Shown here: positions 34,501-49,494 of the stretch, one piece after another
How the letters are laid out: every line of letters begins with the position of its first letter
Numbering within the stretch: position 1 is the stretch's first letter
Source: Chamaelirium japonicum
Taxonomy: Eukaryota > Streptophyta > Magnoliopsida > Liliales > Melanthiaceae
Direction of reading: 5' to 3'
Length of the DNA: 64,000 bases
NCBI GenBank assembly: GCA_947650365.1
Contig: CANTAL010000003.1
Coordinates: forward strand, 1,488,001 to 1,552,000
Notes under the pieces: model-generated
Seen by the model: the letters and a program-made list of their open reading frames with translations, nothing else
What the model was told of the DNA's origin: nothing
Databases searched by the model: none
Translations under genes and position numbers: made by a program

Positions 34501-36435
34501 CATTCTAATTCATTCTCACAAAAGTAACCTTCCTAATTCATTTGTATGATCCATTCAAATTCATTCGTACGATCCATTCTTATCCATTCGTACGATCCAT
34601 TCTAATCCATTCGTACGATCCATTCTAATCCATTTGTATGATCCATTCTAATGCATTCATATGATTCATTCTAATTCATTCGTACGACCCATTCTAATTC
34701 ATTCCTACGATTTAATTCTAATCCATTCGTACGATCCATTCTAATTCGCACAAATGTATCCATTTTAATTCATTCGTACGATCCATTCTAATTAATTCAT
34801 ACGATCCATTCTAATTCATTCGCACGATCCATTTTAATTCATTCGTACGATCCATTCTAATTCATTCGCATGAGTATATCTATTCTAATTCATTCGTATG
34901 ATCCATTCTAATTTATTCACACGATCTATTCTAATTCATTCGTACGATTCATTCTAATTCATTCGCACGATCCATTCTAATTCATTCGTACGATCCATTC
35001 TAATTCATTCGCACGAATGTATCCATTCTAATTCATTCGTGCAATCCATTCTAATTCATTCGCACGAATGTATCCATTCTAGTTCATTCGTACGCTCCAT
35101 TCTAATTCATTCGTACGCTCCATTCTTATTCATCGCACAAATGTATCCATTCTAATTCATTTGTACGTTCCATTCTAATTCATTCGTACGATCCATTCTA
35201 ATTCATTCGTACGATCCATTTTAATTCATTCTTACGATCCATTCTAATTCATTCGCACAAATGTATCCATTCTAATCCATTCGTACGATCCATTCTAATT
35301 CATTCGCACAAATGTAACCATTCTAATTCATTCGTACGATCCATTCTAATTCATTCATACGATCCATTCTAATTCATTCGCATAAATATATCCATTGTAA
35401 TTCATTCATACAATCCATTCAGATTCATTCGCACAATCCGTTCTAATTCATTCGTACGATCCATTCTAATTCATTCGTATGATCCATTCTAACTCATTCG
35501 GTGGATCCATTCTAATTCATTCGTACGATCCATTCTAATTCATTCGTACAAATGTATCCATTCTAATTCATTCGTCCGATCTATTCTAATTCATTCGTAT
35601 GATCAATTCTAATTCATTCGCACAATCCATTCTAATTCATTCATATGATCCATTCTAATTCATACGCTCTATTCTTATTCATCGCACAAATGTATCCATT
35701 CTAATTCATTCGTACGATCCATTGTAATTCATTCGCATGATCCATTCTAATCCATTCGTACGATCCATTCTAATTCGTTCATATGATCCATTCTAATTCG
35801 TTCGTACGATCCATTCTAATCCATTCGTACGATCCATTCTAATTCATTCGTCCGATCCATTCTAATGCATTCGTACGATCCATTCTAATTCATTCGCACG
35901 ATCAATTCTAATTCTTTCGCACGATCCATTCTAATTCATTCGTATGATCCATTCTAATTCATACGCTCCATTCTTATTCATCGCACAAATGTATCCACTC
36001 TAATTCATTCGTACGATCCATTCTAATTCATTCGCATGATCCATTCTAATCCATTCGTACGATCCATTCTAATTCGTTCATATGATCCATTCTAATTCGT
36101 TCGTACGATCCATTCTAATTCATTCGTACGATCCATTCTAATTCATTCGTTCGATCCATTCAAATTCATTCGTACGATCCATTCTAATTCTTTCGTACGA
36201 TCCATTCTAATTCATTCGCACGATCTATTCTAATTCATTCGTACAATCCATTCTAATTCATTCGTACGATCCATTCTAATTCATTCGCACTATCCATTCT
36301 AATTCATTCGCACGATCTATTCTAATCCATTCTAATTCATTCGTACGATCCATTCTAATTCATTCGTACGATCCATTCTAATTCATTCATACGATCCATT
36401 CTAATCCATTCGTACGATCCATTCTAATTCATTCG
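31570..36435 (-). repeat. Longest minus-strand satellite block (4.9 kb)
   Basis: About 210 monomers reading as the reverse complement, entered at a GATCGTACGATCC palindrome (about 31565) and left at a near-palindromic ATTCGTACAAATAAATT joint (about 36435). A scrap of plus-strand sequence of about 20 bp occurs near 33570. It contains the 299-bp local duplication at 35.7-36.2 kb. Confidence 0.9.
35661..36240 (-). repeat. Tandem duplication with 299-bp offset (13 x 23)
   Basis: The rare word CATACGCTC followed by ATTCTTATTCATCGCAC occurs at 35661 and again at 35960. The next 150 bp or more keep the same order of variants (CATTCGCATG, CCATTCGTACG, CGTTCATATG, CGTTCGTACG). The offset of 299 is exactly thirteen 23-bp monomers, as expected from in-register unequal exchange. 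Confidence 0.75.
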
Positions 36436-39400
36436 TACAAATAAATTAGAATGGATCGCACGAATGAATTAGAATGGATAGTGCGAATGAATTAGAATGG
36501 ATCGTACGAATGAATTAGAATGGATAGTGCGAATGAATTAGAATGGATCGTACGAATGAATTAGAATGGATTGTACGAATGAATTAGAATAGATCGTGCG
36601 AATGAATTAGAATAGATCGTACGAATGAATTAGAATGGATCGTACGAATGAATTAGAATGGATCATACGAATGAATTAAAATCGATCGTGCGAATGAATT
36701 AGAATCGATCGTACGAATGAATTAGAAATAAATACATTTGTGCGATGAATTAGAATGGAGCTTACGAATGAATTATAATGGAGCATACAAATGAACTAGA
36801 AAGGATACATTCGTGCGAATGAATTAGAATGGATCATATGAAAGAATTAGAATGGATCGTGCGAATGAATTAGAATGGATCGAGCGAATGAATTAGAATA
36901 GATCGTACGAATGAATTAGAATGTATCGTGCGAATGAATTAGAATGGATCGTATGAACGAATTAGAATGGATCGTACGAATGAATTAGAATGGATACATT
37001 CGTACGATCCATTCTAATTCATTCGTACGATCCATTCTTATTCATTCGTATGATCTGTTCAAATTCATTCGCGTGATCCATTCTAATTCATTCGTACGAT
37101 CCATTCTATTTCAATCTCACGAATGTAACCTTTCTAATTCATTTGTATGATCCATTCTAATTTATTCGTATGATCCATTCTAATCCATTCGTACGAACCA
37201 TTCTAATCCATTCGTACGATCCATTCTAATTCATTCGCTCGAATGTATCCTTTCAAATTCATTTGTACGATCCATTCTAATTCATTCGCACAATCCATTC
37301 AAATTCATTTGCATGATCCATTCTAATTCATTGGTACGATCCATTCTAATCCATTCGTACAATCCATTCTAAACCATTCGTACGATCCATTCTAATTCAT
37401 TCGTACGATCCATTCTAATTCATTCGCACGATCCATTCTAATTCATTCGTATGATCCATTCTAATTCATTCGCACGAATGTAACTATTCTAATTCATTCG
37501 TACGATCCATTCTAATTCATTCCTTCGATCCATTCTAATTCATTCGCACGAATGTATCCATTCTAATTCATTTGCACGATCCATTCTAATTCATTCTAAT
37601 TCATTCGTACGATCCATTCTTATTCATTCGTATTCATTCTTACGATCCATTCTTATTCATTCTTATTCATTCGTATGATCCATTCTAATTCATTCGTACG
37701 ATCTATTCTAATTCATTCGTACGATCCATTCTAATTCACTCTCACAAATATAACCTTTCTAATTCATTTGTACGATCCATTCTAATTCATTTGTACGATC
37801 CATTCTAATTCATTCATACGATCCATTCTAATTCATCGCACGAATCCGTTCTAATTCATTCGCACGAATGAATTAGAATGGATACATTCGTGCGAATGAA
37901 TTAAAACGGATTCGTGGGATGAATTAGAATGGATTAGAATGGATACATTCGTGCGAATGAATTAGAATGGATTAGAATGGATACATTCGTGCGAATGAAT
38001 TAGAATGGATCGTGCGAATGAATTAGAATGGATCGTACAAATGAATTAGAATGGATATATTTGAACGAATAAATTAGAATGGATCCTACGAATGAATTAG
38101 AATGGATACATTTGTGCGAATTAATTAGAATGGATCGTACGAATGAATTAGAATGGATACATTCGTGCAAATGAATTAGAATGGATCGTAGGAATGAATT
38201 AGAATGGATCGTACGAATGAATTAGAATGGATACATTCGTGCAAATGAATTAGAATGGATCGTACGAATGAATTAGAATGGTTCGTGCGAATAAATTAGA
38301 ATTGATCATACGAATGAATTAGAATGGATCGTGCAAATGAATTAGAATGGATCGTACGATGCAATCTAATTTATTCGTATGATCCATTCTAATTCATTCG
38401 TATGATCAATTCTAATTCATTCGCACGATCCATTCTAATTCATTCTCACGAATGTAACCTTTCGAATTCATTTGTATGATCCATTCTAATTCATTCGTAC
38501 CATCCATTCTAATCCATTCGTACGATCCATTCTAATCCATTCGTACGATCCATTCTAATCCATTCGTACGATCCATTCGTACGATCCATTCTAATTCATT
38601 CGCACGATCTATTCTATTTCATTCGTACAAATGTAACCATTCTATTTCATTCATACGATCCATTCTAATTCATTCCTACGATCCATTCTAATTCATTCGC
38701 AAATTAGAATGGATCATGCGAATGAATTAGAATGGATCGTACGAATGAATTAGAATGGATCATGCGAATGAATTTGAATAGATCATACGAATGAATTAGA
38801 ATGGATCGAACGAATGAATTAGAATGGATCGTACGAATGAATTAGAATGGTTACATTCGTGCGAATGAATTAGAATGGATCATACGAATGAATTAGAATG
38901 GATCGTACGAATGAATTAGAATGGTTACATTCGTGCGAATGAATTAGAATGGATCGTACGAATGGATTAGAATGGATCGTACGAATGGATTAGAATGGAT
39001 CGTACGAATGAATTAGAATGGATCATACAAATGAATTAGAAAGGTTACATTTGTGAGAATGAATAAGAATGGATCATGCGAATGAATTAGAATGAATCGT
39101 ACGAATGAATTAGAATGGATACATTCGAGTGAATGAATTAGAATGGATCGTACGAATGAATTAGAATGGTTCATAGGAATGAATTAGAATGGATCGTGCA
39201 AATGAATTAGAATGGATACAATCGTGCGAATGAATTAGAATGGATCGTAGGAATGAATTAGAATGGATCGTACGAATGAATTAGAATGGTTACATTCGTG
39301 CGAATGAATTAGAATGGATCGTACGAATGAATTAGAATGGATCGTGCGAATGAATTAGAATTGATCATACGAATGAATTAGAATGGATCATACGATCCAT

Positions 39401-39699
39401 TCTAATTCATTCGCACGATCCATTCTAATTCATTCGTACGATCCATTCCAATTTGCGAATGAATTAGAATGGATCGTAGGAATGAATTAGAATGGATCGT
39501 ACGAATGAATTAGAATGATTACATTCGTGCGAATGAATTAGAATGGATCATACGAATGGATTAGAACCATTCTAATTCATTCGTACGATCTATTCTAATT
39601 CATTCGTCCGATCCATGCTTATTCAATCGCACGAATGTATCCATTCTAATTCATTTGTACAATCCATTCTAATTCATTCGCACAATCCATTCTAATTCT

Positions 39700-42600
39700 T
39701 TCGTATGATCCATTCTAATTCGTTCCTACGATCTATTCTAATTCATTCACTCGAATGTATCCATTCTAATTCATTCGTACGATCCATTCTAATTCATTCG
39801 TACAATCCATTCAAATTCATTCGCATTATCCATTCTAATTCATTCGTACGATCCATTCTAATTCATTCGTACAATCCATTCAAATTCATTCGCATTATCC
39901 ATTCTAATTCATTCGTCTGATCCATTCTAATTCATTCTCACGAATGTAACCTTTCTAATTTATTTGTATGATCAATTCTAATTCATTCGTACGATCCATT
40001 CTAATCCATTCGTACGATCCATTCTAATCCATTCGTACGATCCATTCTAATTCATTCGTATGAATGTATCCATTCTAATTTATTCGTACGATCCAGTCTA
40101 ATTCATTCGTACGATCCATTCTAATTCATTCGCACGAATGTATCCATTCTAATTCATTCGTACGATCCATTCTAATTCATTTATATGATCTATTGTAATT
40201 CATTCGCACGAATGTATCCATTCTAATTCATTCGCACAATCCAATCTAATTCAAACGTATGAATGGATTAGAATGGATCGAACAAACTAATTGTTCATCG
40301 CACAAATGTTTCCATTCTAGTTCATTCGTATGATCCATTCTAATTCATTCGCACGATCTATTCTAATTCATTCGTATGATCCATTCTAATTCATTCCAAC
40401 GGTCTATTCTAATTCATTCGTACGATCTATTCTAATTCATTCGCACAAATGTATCCATTTTAATTCATTCGTACGATCCATTCTAATTTATTCATACGAT
40501 CCATTCTAATTCATTCGCACGATCCATTCTAATCCATTCGTACGATCCATTCTAATTCATTCGTACGATCCATTCTAATTCATTCCTACGTACGATGCAT
40601 TCTAATTCATTCGCACGAATGTAACCATTCTAATTCATTTGTATGATCCATTCTAATTCATTCCTACGATCCATTCTACTTCATTCGCACGAATGTATCC
40701 ATTCTAATTCATTCGTTCGATCCATTCTAATTCATTCGTACGATCCATTCAAATTCATTCGCATGATCCATTCTAATTCATTCGTACGATCCTTTCTAAT
40801 TCATTCTCACGAATGTAACCTTTCTAATTCATTTGTATGATCCATTCTAATTCATTCGTACGATCCATTCTAAACCATTCGTACGATCCATTCTAATTCA
40901 TTCGTACGATCTATTCTAATTCATTCTCACAAATGTAACCTTTCTAATTCATTTGTACGATCCATTCTAATTCATTCGTACAATCCATTCAAATCCTTTC
41001 GTACGATCCATTATAATCCATTCGTACGATCCATTCTAATTCTTTAGCACGAATGTATCTATTCTAATTCATTCGTACGATCCATTCTAATCCATTCGTA
41101 CGATCCATTCTAATTCATTCGTACAATGCGTTCTAATTCATTCGTACGATCCATTCTAATCCATTCGTACAATCCATTCTAATTCATTCGCACGATCAAT
41201 TCTAATTCATTCGCACGATCCATTCTAATTCATTCGTATGATCCATTCTAATTCGTTCCTATGATCTATTCTAATTCATTCACTCGATTGTATCCATTCT
41301 AATTCATTCGTACAACCCATTCAAATTCATTCGCATGATCCATTCTAATTCATTCGTACGATCCATTCTAATTTATTCTCACGAATGTAACCTTTCTAAT
41401 TCATTTGTATGATCCATTCTAATTCATTCGTACGATCCATTCTAATCATTTCGTACGATCCATTCTAATCCATTCGTGCGATCCATTCTAATTCATTCAT
41501 ACGATCTATTCTAATTCATTCGTATGAATGTATCCATTCTAATTTATTCGTACGATCCAGTCTAATTCATTCGTACGATCCATTCTAATTCATTCGCACG
41601 AATGTATCCATTCTAATTCATTCGCACGAATGTATCCATTCTAATTCATTCGTACGATCCATTCTAATTCATTCGTATGATCCATCCAAATTCATTCGCA
41701 CTATCCATCCAAATTCATTTGTACGATCCATTCTAATTCATTTGTACGATCCATTCTAATTCATTCATACGATCTATTGTAATTTATTCGCACGAATGTA
41801 TCCATTCTAATTCATTCGCACAATCCAATCTAATTCAAACATACGAATGGATTAGAATGGATCGAACGAATGAATTATTCATCGCACAAATGTATCCATT
41901 CTAATTCATTCGTATGATCCATTCTAATTCATTCGCACGATCCATTCTAATTCATTCGTATGATCCATTCTAATTCATTCCTACGATCTATTCTAATTCA
42001 TTCGTACGATCCATTCTAATTCATTCGCACAAATGTATCCATTTTAATTCATTCGTACGATCCATTCTAATTTATTCATACGATCCATTCTAATTCATTC
42101 GCACGATCCATTCTAATCCATTCGTATGATCCATTCTAATTCATTCGTACGATCCATTCTAATTCATTCCTACGTACGATCCATTCTAATTCATTCGCAC
42201 GAATGTAACCATTCTAATTCATTCATATGATCCATTCTAATTCATTCCTACGATCCATTCTAATTCATTCGCACGAATGTATCCATTCTAATTCATTCGT
42301 TCGATCCATTCTAATTCATTCGTACGATCCATTCAAATTCATTCGCATGATCCATTCTAATTCATTCGTACGATCCTTTCTAATTCATTCTTATGAATGT
42401 AAGCTTTCTAATTCATTTGTATTATCCATTCTAATTCATTCGTACGATCCATTCTAATCCATTCGTACGATCCATTCTAATTCATTCATACGATCCATTC
42501 TAATTCATTCTCACAAATGTAACCTTTCTAATTCATTTGTACGATCCATTCTAATTCATTCGTACAATCTATTCAAATCCATTCGTACGATCCATTCTAA

Positions 42601-43300
42601 TCCATTCGTACGATCCATTCTAATTCTTTCGCACGAATTTATGCATTCTAATTCATTCGTACGATCCATTCTAATTCATTCGTACGATCCATTCTAATTC
42701 ATTCGTACAATGCGTTCTAATTCATTCGTACGATCCATTCTAATCCATTCGTACAATCCATTCTAATTCATTCGTACGATCCATTCTAATCCATTCGTAC
42801 GATCCATTCTAATTCATTCGTACAATCCATTCTAATTCATTCTCACAAATGTAACCTTTCTAATTCATTCGTACGATCCATTCTAATTCATTCGTACTAT
42901 CCATTCTACTTCATTCGTATGATCCATTCTAATTCATTCGCACAAATGTATACATTCTAATTTATTCATACAATCCATTCTAATTCATTCGCACGATCCA
43001 TTCTAATTCATTCGTATGATCCATTCTAACTCATTCGTACGATCTATTCTAATTCCTTCTCACGAAAGTAACCTTTCTAATTCATTCGTATGATCCATTC
43101 TAATCCATTCGTACGATCCATTCTAATCCATTCGTACGATCCATTCTAATTCATTCGTACGATCCATTCTAATTCATTTGTACAATCCATTCAAATTCAT
43201 TCGCATGATCCATTCTAATTCATTCGTACGATCTATTCTTATTCATCGCACAAATGTATCCATTCTAAATCATTCGTACGATCCGTTCTAATCCATTCAT
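39700..43300 (-). repeat. Tandem higher-order units with 1584-bp offset
   Basis: Two marker joints each recur exactly 1584 bp apart. One is CCAATCTAATTCAAAC at 40241 and 41825, followed in both copies by a tiny plus-strand island of about 30 bp and ATTCATCGCACAAATG. The other is CCTACGTACGAT at 40585 and 42169. Upstream, 39700-40240 also resembles 41230-41820 but with monomer-scale length differences. The tiny inverted island was therefore copied with the unit. Confidence 0.8.
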
Positions 43301-46159
43301 ACAAATGAATTAAAATGGATCATACGAATGAATTAGAATGGATCGTACAAATGAATTAGAAAGGTTACATTTGTGAGAATGAATTAGAATGGATCGTACG
43401 AATGAATTAGAATGGATCGTACGAATGGATTAGAATGGATCGTACGAATGAATTAGAATGGATACATTGGAGCGAATGAATTAGAATGGATCGTAGGAAT
43501 GAATTAGAATGGATCGTACGAATGAATTAGAATGGATACATTCGTGCGAATGAATTAGAATGGATCGTACGAATGGATTAGAATGGATCGTACGAATGGA
43601 TTAGAATGGATACATTTGTGCGAATGAATTAGAATGGATTAGAACGAATGAATTAGAATGGATCGTACGAATGAATTAGAATGGATCGTACGAATGAATT
43701 AAAATGGATCGTGCGAATGAATTAGAATGGATCGTACGAATGAATTAAAATGGATACATTTGTGCGAATGAATTAGAATGGATCGTACGAATAGATTAGA
43801 ATGGATCGTATGAATGGATTAGAATGGATCGTACGAATGTATCCATTCTAATTCAATCATTTGAATTGAATGGACTGTACGAATGAATTAGAATGGATCA
43901 TACGAATGAATTAGAATGGATCGTACGAATGAATTAGAATGGATCGTACGAATAAATGAATTAGAATGGATCGTACGATTCATTCTAATTCATTCGTATG
44001 ATCCATTCTAATGCATTCGTACGATTCATTCTAATTCATTCGCACGATCCATTCTAATTCTTTCGTATGATCCATTCTAATTTATTTGCACGAATATACG
44101 ATCCATTCTAATTTATTCGCAAGAATGTATCCATTCTAATTCATTCGTACAATCCATTCTAATTTTTTTCGTACAAATGTATCTATTCTAATTCATTCGT
44201 ACGATCCATTCTAATTCATTCGTACGATTCATTCTAATTCATTCGCACGATCCATTCTAATTCATTCGTACGATCCATTCTAATTCATTCGCACGAATGT
44301 ATCCATTCTAATTCATTCGTACAATCCATTCTAATTCATTCGCACGATCCATTCTATTTCATTCGTATGATCTATTCTAATTCATTCCTATGATCTATTC
44401 TAATTCATTCGCTCGAATGTATCCATTGTAATTCATTCGTTCGATCCATTCTAATTCATTCGTACGATCCATTAAAATTCATTCGCATGATCCATTCTAA
44501 TTCATTCGTACGATCCATTCTAATTCATTCTCACGAATGTAACCTTTCTAATTCATTTGTAAGATCCATTCTAATTCATTCGTACGATCCATTCTAATCC
44601 ATTCGTACGATCCATTCTAATCCATTCGTACGATCCATTCTAATTCATTCTCACAAATGTAACCTTTCTAATTCATTTGTACGATCCATTCTAATTCATT
44701 CGTACGATTCATTCTAATCCATTCGTACGATCCATTCTAATCCATTCCTACGATCTATTCTAATTCATTCGCTCGAATGTATCCATTCTAATTCTTTTGC
44801 ACGAACCATTCTAATTTATTCCTATGATCCATTCTAATTCATTCGTACGATCCATTCTAATTCATTCACTCGAATGTATCCATTTTAATTCATTCCTACG
44901 ATCCATTCTAATTCATTCGTACGATCCATTCTAATTCATTCTCACGAATGTAACCTTTCTAATTTATTTGTATGATCCATTCTAATTCGTTCGTGCGAAT
45001 GAATTAGAATAGATCGTACGAATGAATTATAATGGATCGAACGAATGGGTTAGAACGCATTGTACGAAAGAATTAGATTGCATCATACGATCCATTCTAA
45101 TTCATTCGTGCGATCCATTCTAATTCATTCGCACAAATGTATCCATTCTAATTCATTCGCTCGAATGTTTCAATTTTAATTCATTCGTACGATCCATTCT
45201 AATTCGTTCGTACGATCTAATTCATTGAGCGAATGAATTAGAATGGATCGTACAAATGAATTAGAATGGATCATAGGAATAAATTAGAATGGATCGTGCA
45301 AATGAATTAGAATGGATACATTCGTGCGAATGAATTAGAATGGGGATCGTAGGAATGAATTAGAATGGTTACATTCGTGCAAATGAATTAGAATGGAACG
45401 TACGAATGAATTACAATGGATCGTAGGAATGAATTAGAATGGATCATACGAATGAATTAGAATGGATCATAGGAATGAATTAGAATGGATCGTACGAATG
45501 GATTAGAACCATTGTACGAATGAATTAGAAAGGTTACATTTATGAGAATGAATTTGAATGGATCGTACGAATGAATTAGAATGGATCGTACGAATGGATT
45601 AGAATGGATCGTACGAATGGATTAGAATAGATCATACGAATGAATTAGAATGGATTGTACGAATGGATTAGAATGGGTCGTGCGAATGGATTAGAATGGA
45701 TCGTATGAATGGATTAGAATGGATCGTACGAATGAATTAGAACGCATTGTACGAATGAATTAGAATGGATCGTACGAATGGATTAGAATGGATCGTACGA
45801 ATGAATTAGAATGGATAGTACGAATGAATTAGAATGGATACATTCGAGCGAATGAATTAGAATGGATCGTACAAATGAATTAGAATGGATACATTCGTGC
45901 GAATGAATTAGAATAGATTGTAGGAATGAATTAGAATGGATCGTACAAATGAATTAGAATGGTTACATTCGTGCGAATGAATTAAAATGGATCGTATGAA
46001 AGAATTAGAATGGATCGTGCGAATGAATTAGAATGGATCAATGAATTAGAATGGATCGTAGGAATGAATTAGAATGGATCGTACGAATGAATTAGAATGG
46101 TTACATTCGTGCGAATGAATTAGAATGGATCGTACGAATGAATTAGAATGGATACATTC

Positions 46160-49100
46160 GGGCGAATGAATTAGAATGGATCATACGAATGAATTAGAAT
46201 GGATCATAGGAATGAATTAGAATGGATCGTGCAAATGAATTAGAATAGATACATTCGTGCGAATGAATTAGAATGGATCATATGAAAGAATTAGAATGGA
46301 TCGTGCTAATGAATTAGAATGGATCGTACGAATGAATTAGAATGGATCATGCGAAAGAATTAGAATGGATCGTATAAATGAATTAGAAAGGCTATATTTG
46401 TGAGAATGAATTAGAATGGATCGTACGAATGAATTAGAATAGGTCGTACGAATGAATTAGAATGGATCGTATGAATAAATTAGAATGGATCGTACGAATG
46501 AATTAGAATGGATCGTATGAACGAATTTGAATGGATCGTACGAATGAATTAGAATGGATACATTCGAGCAAATGAATTAGAATAGATCGTAGAAATGAAT
46601 TAGAATGGATCATACGAATAAATTAGAATGGATCGTACAAATAAATTTGAATGGTTACATTCGTACGATCCATTCTAATCCATTCGTACGATCTATTCTA
46701 ATTCATTCGCACGATCCGATCCATTCTAATCCATTCGTACGATCCATTCTAATTCATTCGTACGATCCATTCTAATTCATTCTCACAAATATAACCTTTC
46801 TAATTCTTTTGTACGACCCATTCTAATTCATTCGTACTATCCATTCTAATCCATTCGTACGATCCATTCTAATTCATTTGCACGAATGTAACCATTCTAA
46901 TTCATTCGTACGATTCATTCTAATTCATTCGCACGATCCATTCTAATTCATTCGCATAAATATAGCCATTCTAATTCATTCGTACGATCTATTCTAATCC
47001 ATTAGAATGTATCAATTCTAATTCATTCGTACGATCCATTCTAATTCATTCGTTTGATCCATTCTAATTCATTCCTATGATCTATTCTAATTCATTCGCA
47101 CGAATGTATCCATTCTAATTCATTCGCACAATCCAATCTAATTTAAACATACGATCCATTCTAATTCATTCACATGATGTATTCTAATACATTCGTACGA
47201 TCCATTCCAATTCTAATTCATTCGTACAATCCATTCTAATTCATTCGTATGATCTATTCTAATTCATTCGTACGATCTATTCTAATTCATTCGATCGACT
47301 GTATCCATTCTAATTCATTCGTACGATCTATTCTAATTCATTCGTACGATCCATTCTAATTCATTCGTATGATCCATTCTAATTCATTCGCACGAATGTA
47401 ACCATTCTAATTCATTCGTATGATTCATTCTAATTCATTCGTATGAGCTATTCTAATTCATTCGTATGATCCATTCTAATTCATTCATACGATCTATTCT
47501 AATTCTTTCGCACAATCCATTGTAATTCATTCGTACGATCCATTCTAATTCATTCGTATGATCCATTTTAACTCATTCGGTGGATCCATTCTAATTCATT
47601 CATACGATCTATTCTAATTCATTCGCACAATCCATTCTAATTCATTAGTACGATCCATTCTAATTCATTCGTATGATCCATCCTAACTCATTCGGTGGAT
47701 CCAATCAAATTCATTCGCACAAATGTGTACGAATGAATTAGAATGGATACATTCGAGCGAATGAATTAGAATGGATCATAGGAATGAATTAGAATGGATC
47801 GTGCAAATGAATTAGAATGGATACATTCGTGCGAATGAATTAGAATGGATCATATGAAAGAATTAGAATGGATCGTGCGAATGAATTAGAATGGATCGTA
47901 CGAATAAATTAGAATGGATCATGCGAATGAATTAGAATGGATCGTACAAATGAATTAGAAAGGTTACATTTGTGAGAATGAATTAGAATGGATCGTACGA
48001 ATGAATTAGAATAGATCGTACGAATGAATTAGAATGGATCGTATGAATGAATTAGAATGGATCGTACGAATGAATTAGAATGGATACATTCGAGCGAATG
48101 AATTAGAATAGATTGTAGGAATGAATTAGTATGGATCATACGAATGAATTAGAATGGATCGTACGAATGAATTAGAATGGTTACATTCGTACGATCCATT
48201 CTAATCCATTCGTACGATCCATTCTAATTCATTCGCACGATCCGATCCATTCTAATCCATTCGTACGATCCATTCTAATTCATTCGTACGATCCATTCTA
48301 ATTCATTCTCACAAATGTAACCTTTCTAATTCATTTGTACGATCTATTCTAATTCATTCGTATGATCCATTCTAATCCATTCGTACGATCCATTCTAATC
48401 CATTCGTACGATCCATTCTAATTCATTCGCACGAATGTAACCATTCTAATTCATTCGTACGATTCATTCTGATTCATTCGCACGATCCATTCTAATTCAT
48501 TCGCATAAATATATCTATTCTAATTCATTCGTACGATCCATTCTAATCCATTCGAATGTATTCATTCTAATTCATTCGTACGATCTATTCTAATTCATTC
48601 GTATGATCCATTCTAATTCATTCCTACGATCTATTCTAATTCATTCGCACGAATGTATCCATTCTAATTCATTCGCACAGTCCAATCTAATTCAAACGTA
48701 CGATCCATTCTAATTCATTCACATGATGTATTCTAATTCATTCGTACGATCCATTCCAATTCTAATTCATTCGTACCATCCATTCTAATTCATTCGTATG
48801 ATCCATTCTAATTCATTCGTACGATCCATTCTAATTCATTCGATCGAATGTATCCATTCTAATTCATTTGTACGATCTATTCTAATTCATTCGTACGATC
48901 CATTCTAATTCATTCGTATAATCCATTCTAATTAATTCGCACGAATGTAACCATTCTAATTCATTCGTACGATTCGTTCTAATTCATTCGTATGAGCTAT
49001 TCTAATTCATTCGTACGATCCATTCTAATTCATTCATACGATCTATTCTAATTCATTCACACAATCCATTGTAATTCCTTCGTACGATCCATTCTAATTC

Positions 49101-49255
49101 ATTCATATGATCCATTCTAACTCATTCGTTGAATCCATTCTAATTCATTCATACGATCTATTCTAATTCATTCGCACAATCCATTCTAATTCATTCGTAC
49201 GATCCATTCTAATTCATTCGTATGATCCATTGTAACTCATTCGGTGGATCCATTC
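46160..49255. repeat. Tandem higher-order units of about 1.55 kb, each with a strand switch
   Basis: Each copy has a plus block containing CATATGAAAGAATTAG (46279 and 47851), a switch to minus at a GGTTACATTCGTACGATCC joint, the reversed doubled joint CGATCCGATCC (46712 and 48239), and a late TCGGTGGATCCA joint (47692 and 49241). Offsets run from 1527 to 1572 bp, varying by whole monomers. The doubled joint is the reverse complement of the GGATCGGATCG marker of the left arm, so the two regions share ancestry in opposite orientation. Confidence 0.78.
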
Positions 49256-49494
49256 TAATTCATTCGTACGATCCATTCTAATTCATTCGCACAATCCATT
49301 CTAATTCATTCCTATGATCCATTCTAATCCATTCGTACGATCCATTCTAATTCATTCGTATGATCCATTCTAATTAGAATTATAATGAATTAGAATGGAT
49401 ACATTCGAGCGAATGAATTAGAATAGATCGTAGGAATGAATTAGAATGGATTATACGAATGAATTAGAATGGATCGTACGAATGAATTAGAATG

